Shown one piece after another: positions 8,083 to 10,566 of a DNA stretch of 10,566 bases (within the stretch, counting starts at the first letter, position 1; every line of letters starts with the position of its first letter). A model generated the notes under the pieces. The model was given only the letters and a program-made list of their open reading frames with translations, ran no database searches and was not told the origin of the DNA. The position numbers and the translations under genes were made by a program. This stretch comes from Chitinophagaceae bacterium UBA4412 (GTDB lineage Bacteria > Bacteroidota > Bacteroidia > Chitinophagales > Chitinophagaceae): contig DGQO01000251.1 in the NCBI GenBank assembly GCA_002400445.1, positions 5,132-15,697 on the forward strand. The letters are read 5' to 3'.

Positions 8083-8326
8083 ACTAAAGGTTTAAAGTAA
8101 GAGATGCCTGTTGATGCTTATTTCATAAAAAAAGTAACCCTTCTGTAAACATAAATAAAAGTTGTTCTTTCTTTTTCTATTGGTATGCATTCCTTCCCCA
8201 TTGCGGGGTATTTGTGTAGAAAGCTCCAAATTAAAACTGGTTTGTAAAACCGGAGTTAAAAAACCTTCGTAGCTGATGAAGAGTCTTTTTAAAAGATCAT
8301 TTCATCTTTCAACTTAAAACCTCTTT
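8083..8326. promoter_or_regulatory. Divergent control region, DUF4349 / ferritin-like genes
   Basis: These 244 bases separate two divergent genes. An imperfect hairpin lies at 8235-8257: AACTGGTTT (8235-8243) pairs with AAACC (8247-8251) and AGTT (8254-8257), leaving a GG bulge (8252-8253) and a 3-base loop. A smaller CCCC/GGGG hairpin lies at 8196-8208. On the DUF4349 strand, TATGTTTA (rc of 8146-8153) is one base off the TAnnTTTG -7 consensus, without a clear -33 partner. Nothing else is recognisable. Confidence 0.4.
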
Positions 8327-9034
8327 ATGATTACGAACAAAACGATTATTAAAAAGGAAACGAAGGAAGCATCTTCTTCCTCATTTTCCCGCAGAAATTT
8401 CCTGGGTTACCTGGGCGCTGGTTCTGCGCTGCTGGCCACAGCGAGTATTGTTTCTTCATGCAAAGACGACGATGTTCCATCCAATGGCGGATTGAACCTT
8501 GGCAGCGGCGATGTGGGCGTATTGAATTATGCGTATGCGCTTGAGCAACTTGAAGCTGCATTTTACGCTAAAGTGATCATGTCATTGTACAGTAGTGCAA
8601 GCATGGATGAAAGGTTATTCCTTACTGATATTCGTGATCATGAAGTGGCACATCGAAATTTTTTCAAGGCAGCCATCACCGCTGCAGGAGCTACGCCATT
8701 GCAGGATTTGGTTGTAGATTTTAGTTCCATTGATTTTGGTAACAGGACGAGTGTGCTCACTACGGCAAAGGCATTTGAAGACCTGGGTGTAATGGCATAC
8801 AATGGGGCTGGTAAGTTAATTACCAATCCTGCGTATCTCACCATTGCGGGCCAGATTGTTTCCGTAGAAGCAAGGCATGCAGCAGCCATTGCAGACCTCA
8901 TTAGTAATGGAACTTTTGCAGATACTACCGATGCTAATGGACTGGATATGGCCAAGAAACCTTCCGAAGTATTAGCCATTGCCAGCACTTATGTGAAAAC
9001 AAAACTTGACGCAAGTAATTTACCAACCTCTTAA
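8327..9034 (+). CDS. Exported ferritin-like domain lipoprotein with Tat signal
   Basis: The 235-residue protein has a twin-arginine signal (SRRNFLGYLG, 21-30), a hydrophobic stretch (31-42) and a lipobox-like VSSC with candidate lipidated Cys45. Cys45 is followed by KDDD, which fits the K-(D/E)2 surface lipoprotein export signal described in Bacteroidota. The rest is a ferritin-like four-helix bundle of the desiccation-related Pcc13-62 type. Metal-ligand candidates are Glu73/Glu76 (helix 1, LEQLEAAFY), Glu106-x-x-His109 (helix 2), Glu151 (helix 3, FEDLG) and Glu181-x-x-His184 (helix 4), the classical di-metal pattern of carboxylates plus two histidines. Family members are linked to stress or desiccation, but the metal and reaction are unknown. 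It is followed 11 bases later by a paralogue. The ATG at 8327 is well placed for the Tat signal. No Shine-Dalgarno site is seen. Confidence 0.88.
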   Translation: MITNKTIIKKETKEASSSSFSRRNFLGYLGAGSALLATASIVSSCKDDDVPSNGGLNLGSGDVGVLNYAYALEQLEAAFYAKVIMSLYSSASMDERLFLTDIRDHEVAHRNFFKAAITAAGATPLQDLVVDFSSIDFGNRTSVLTTAKAFEDLGVMAYNGAGKLITNPAYLTIAGQIVSVEARHAAAIADLISNGTFADTTDANGLDMAKKPSEVLAIASTYVKTKLDASNLPTS

Positions 9035-9045
9035 ATTTTACAACT

Positions 9046-9906
9046 ATGAATTTGCAAAATATCATTTCAGACCTGGCAGAAAACGATGCCGAGGTTTTTG
9101 AAAAACTCAGCGATCGTCGCCGTGCAATGAAAAACTTCACGGGCTTCGCCGGAAAAATTGCACTGGCTTCTCTCCCACTTGCACTGGGCAGCATGTTTAA
9201 AAAAGCTTATGGTCAAACGCCATCAAGTGTTTTGGAGACCTTGAATTTTGCGTTGAAACTGGAATACCTGGAATCTGAGTTTTACAAGGCTGGTGTAGCA
9301 GCGGCAGGTTTGATTCCTACAGGCACTCCGGCACAAGCGGCGCTTACAAAAATTCGCAACGATGAAGTGGCGCATGTCGCTTTTTTGCGTACAGCAATCA
9401 CGCAAGCCGGCGGTACACCTGTAACGCTTTCTGCTGCCAGTTTTGACTTTACTGCAGGTGGCGCATTTGCAGATGTTTTTTCTGACTATGATCTCTTCCT
9501 GGCCGTTTCTCAAACTTTTGAAGACACTGGTGTGCGTGCCTATAAAGGTCAGGCCGGCAACCTGATGAGTAATAATGATGTGCTCACTGCTGCACTTAAT
9601 ATTCACTCTGTAGAAGCTAGGCACGCCGCACATATTCGCAGCATGCGTCGTGCAAGAAAAGCGGCTAATCCCGGAAACGCATTGTACGTAGGAGATATCA
9701 AACCCTGGATTACATTGAACAACAGCAATATCGGTAGTCCGGCTGTGCAGGCTAGCTATAATGGTGAAGAGTCTACGATGCAGGCAGGAGTAGATATTAA
9801 AACCGTAGGTGGTTTAAATTTATCTGCTGCAACAGCATCAGAATCTTTTGATGAGATTCTTACAGCTTCGCAGGTGCTTGCTATCGTTGGGCCATTTTTC
9901 AAGTAA
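9046..9906 (+). CDS. Second exported ferritin-like domain protein (paralogue)
   Basis: The 286-residue protein is a paralogue of the preceding gene, 11 bases downstream, in the same transcription unit. Residues 24-56 look like an export signal: RRR (24-26), a hydrophobic segment (about 35-50) and a possible signal-peptidase site after AYG (54-56). The arginines and following residues fit the Tat consensus only loosely, and the amino-terminal extension before them is long. The ferritin-like bundle has Glu73/Glu76 (LEYLESEFY), Glu107-x-x-His110, Glu159 (FEDTG) and Glu190-x-x-His193, so the di-metal site is kept. There is no Cys after the signal, so it is not a lipoprotein. Compared with its neighbour it carries an extra segment of about 45-50 residues (roughly 205-262) before a shared C-terminal SxVLAI motif (275-280). 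Periplasmic or secreted metal or oxidative-stress protection is plausible but not shown. Confidence 0.87.
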   Translation: MNLQNIISDLAENDAEVFEKLSDRRRAMKNFTGFAGKIALASLPLALGSMFKKAYGQTPSSVLETLNFALKLEYLESEFYKAGVAAAGLIPTGTPAQAALTKIRNDEVAHVAFLRTAITQAGGTPVTLSAASFDFTAGGAFADVFSDYDLFLAVSQTFEDTGVRAYKGQAGNLMSNNDVLTAALNIHSVEARHAAHIRSMRRARKAANPGNALYVGDIKPWITLNNSNIGSPAVQASYNGEESTMQAGVDIKTVGGLNLSAATASESFDEILTASQVLAIVGPFFK

Positions 9907-9970
9907 GTAAAAAAATAAAACCCAAAGCACGGGAACTTCGTCAATATATTTCCATCCGTTCCTTATCTAC

Positions 9971-9998
9971 AAGACTCATTCATTTGAGTCTTTTTTTT
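9971..9998 (+). terminator. Intrinsic terminator of the ferritin-like operon
   Basis: A perfect 8-base stem pairs AAGACTCA (9971-9978) with TGAGTCTT (9985-9992) around a 6-base loop, and the T run extends from 9991 to 9998. It lies 65 bases after the second ferritin-like stop. This is a strong rho-independent terminator on the plus strand. Confidence 0.92.
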
Positions 9999-10050
9999 AT
10001 GTTGAAGATTACGTATTTAATTGAGGTTATGGATCAATCCATTCATCCAT

Positions 10051-10073
10051 AAAAAAAGACTCCCGAAGGAGTC
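10051..10073 (-). terminator. tatA: Intrinsic terminator of tatA with UUCG tetraloop
   Basis: Read on the minus strand, GACTCC (10073-10068), loop TTCG (10067-10064) and GGAGTC (10063-10058) form a 6-base stem with the exceptionally stable C(UUCG)G tetraloop, followed by seven T residues (10057-10051). It lies 33 bases after the tatA stop and faces the ferritin operon terminator, insulating the convergent genes. Confidence 0.92.
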
Positions 10074-10106
10074 ATGTTTATTTTTTAAGAAGATGTAATG
10101 AAAATA

Positions 10107-10352
10107 TTATTTGGCTTGAGCAGGTATAACCGTTTCGGGAGTGACCACTGCATTTTCCTGCATACCTTTTTCTATTTCAGTAGATACCTGGTCTTTTGCA
10201 TCTTTAAATTCCCGCATGCCTTTACCGATGCCCCGCATGAGTTCAGGTATTTTTTTACCGCCAAATAAAAGCAGCACGATCATGATAAGTAAGATCCACT
10301 CTGAGCCGCCGGGCATAGAGAGCAGCAGCGTAAAAGATTTTTCGGTGATCAT
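10107..10352 (-). CDS. tatA: Twin-arginine translocase subunit TatA/TatE
   Basis: The 81-residue protein has the TatA layout: a short N-terminal periplasmic part, a membrane helix (about 17-30, [15 protein letters not shown]), the hinge FGGKKIPEL (30-38), an amphipathic helix (about 36-55, [16 protein letters not shown]) and a polar tail. TatA oligomerises in the inner membrane as the pore-forming part of the Tat system, which exports folded proteins bearing twin-arginine signals. I chose the ATG at 10350-10352; a longer frame begins at TTG 10410-10412 but would add 20 residues (MHQNARQFL...) unlike any TatA N-terminus. No Shine-Dalgarno site precedes the ATG. TatC and TatB are not in the window. 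It is convergent with the two ferritin-like genes, at least one of which is a likely Tat substrate. Confidence 0.92.
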   Translation of the reverse strand: MITEKSFTLLLSMPGGSEWILLIMIVLLLFGGKKIPELMRGIGKGMREFKDAKDQVSTEIEKGMQENAVVTPETVIPAQAK

Positions 10353-10468
10353 AATTTCAAAGTTTAATTGATGAAGTTGTAAGAAAAGGAACTGTCTTGC
10401 ATTCTGATGCAATCCATTAACTTACGTTTAAAATGAACGAATAGTTTTAATTATAAAATTAATGTGCA
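10353..10468. promoter_or_regulatory. Divergent spacer between tatA and the EVE-domain gene
   Basis: These 116 AT-rich bases should contain promoters for both divergent genes. TAGTTTTA at 10442-10449 is one base off the TAnnTTTG -7 consensus and lies 19 bases before the EVE start, but no TTG is seen at the -33 distance. Nothing else is recognisable. Confidence 0.3.
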
Positions 10469-10566
10469 ATGGCATACTGGCTGGTAAAATCAGAACCTTC
10501 TGTATATAGTTTTGATCAACTGCTTAAAGATAAAAAAACGATGTGGGATGGCGTTCGAAATTACGG
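10469..10566 (+). CDS. EVE domain protein (5' part)
   Basis: The frame opens at ATG 10469-10471 and runs off the right edge, giving 32 residues that start MAYWLVKSEPSVYSFDQLLK and continue to MWDGVRNY. This is the highly conserved opening of EVE-domain proteins (PUA-like fold, about 140-155 residues; human homologue THYN1). The YWLVKSEP strand and the WDGVRNY motif line the ligand pocket. EVE domains are thought to bind modified bases in DNA or RNA, but the role of stand-alone bacterial versions is unsettled. It is divergent from tatA. The identification rests on a short N-terminal piece but the motif is distinctive. Confidence 0.85.
   Translation, partial: MAYWLVKSEPSVYSFDQLLKDKKTMWDGVRNY

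Noticed and set aside
8349..8561. Minus-strand frame of 70 codons inside the first ferritin-like gene
   Set aside because: It is antisense to a gene with clear motifs and has no signs of its own coding function.
10029..10050. Inverted repeat ATGGAT...ATCCAT with an inner GGAT/ATCC between two terminators
   Set aside because: It is only 6 bases per arm and lies downstream of both convergent terminators, where no promoter or gene needs an operator.
10353..10412. N-terminal extension of tatA from a TTG codon
   Set aside because: The 20 added residues do not resemble any TatA N-terminus; the ATG at 10350-10352 gives a normal 81-residue TatA.

Overview
The window reads as chromosomal DNA of a Bacteroidota bacterium, most likely of the Chitinophagia/Chitinophagaceae type. 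This rests on the character of the proteins: a DbpA-type helicase with a DEFD box, a sirtuin without zinc cysteines, a lysine-type SBP-independent saccharopine dehydrogenase homologue, a DUF4349 lipoprotein, a short TatA, and a lipoprotein with a Cys-Lys-Asp-Asp-Asp export-like signal. It also rests on A-rich leaders without clear Shine-Dalgarno sequences. Most genes are housekeeping or metabolic. I see no phage, insertion sequence, CRISPR array, tRNA or rRNA.

Layout, left to right. (1) The 3' part of a pyruvate dehydrogenase E1 beta gene (+) enters from the left edge and meets a DEAD-box RNA helicase gene (-) at a shared hairpin. (2) A 357-base gene-free stretch follows, holding the terminator of gyrA. 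(3) gyrA (-), complete, encodes the DNA gyrase A subunit with catalytic Tyr132. (4) A 221-base divergent control region separates gyrA from a saccharopine dehydrogenase-like gene (+), which appears to start at TTG. (5) That gene converges, with only 2 bases between stop codons, on a CobB-type sirtuin gene (-), which lies downstream of a DUF4349 lipoprotein gene (-), probably in one operon. (6) After a 244-base divergent region come two tandem ferritin-like genes (+), both with export signals, ending at a strong terminator. (7) tatA (-), with its own UUCG-loop terminator, faces them. (8) The first 98 bases of an EVE-domain gene (+) run off the right edge.

How the genes may work together. The most coherent functional cluster is the last third. 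Two exported, paralogous ferritin-like four-helix-bundle proteins, at least one with a good twin-arginine signal, sit next to tatA, which encodes the pore subunit of the Tat pathway that exports folded, metal-loaded proteins. The first ferritin-like protein also looks like a lipoprotein with a surface-export signal. This suggests envelope or surface metal/oxidative-stress protection, but the function is inferred and untested. The rest is a string of independent, mostly monocistronic units separated by terminators.
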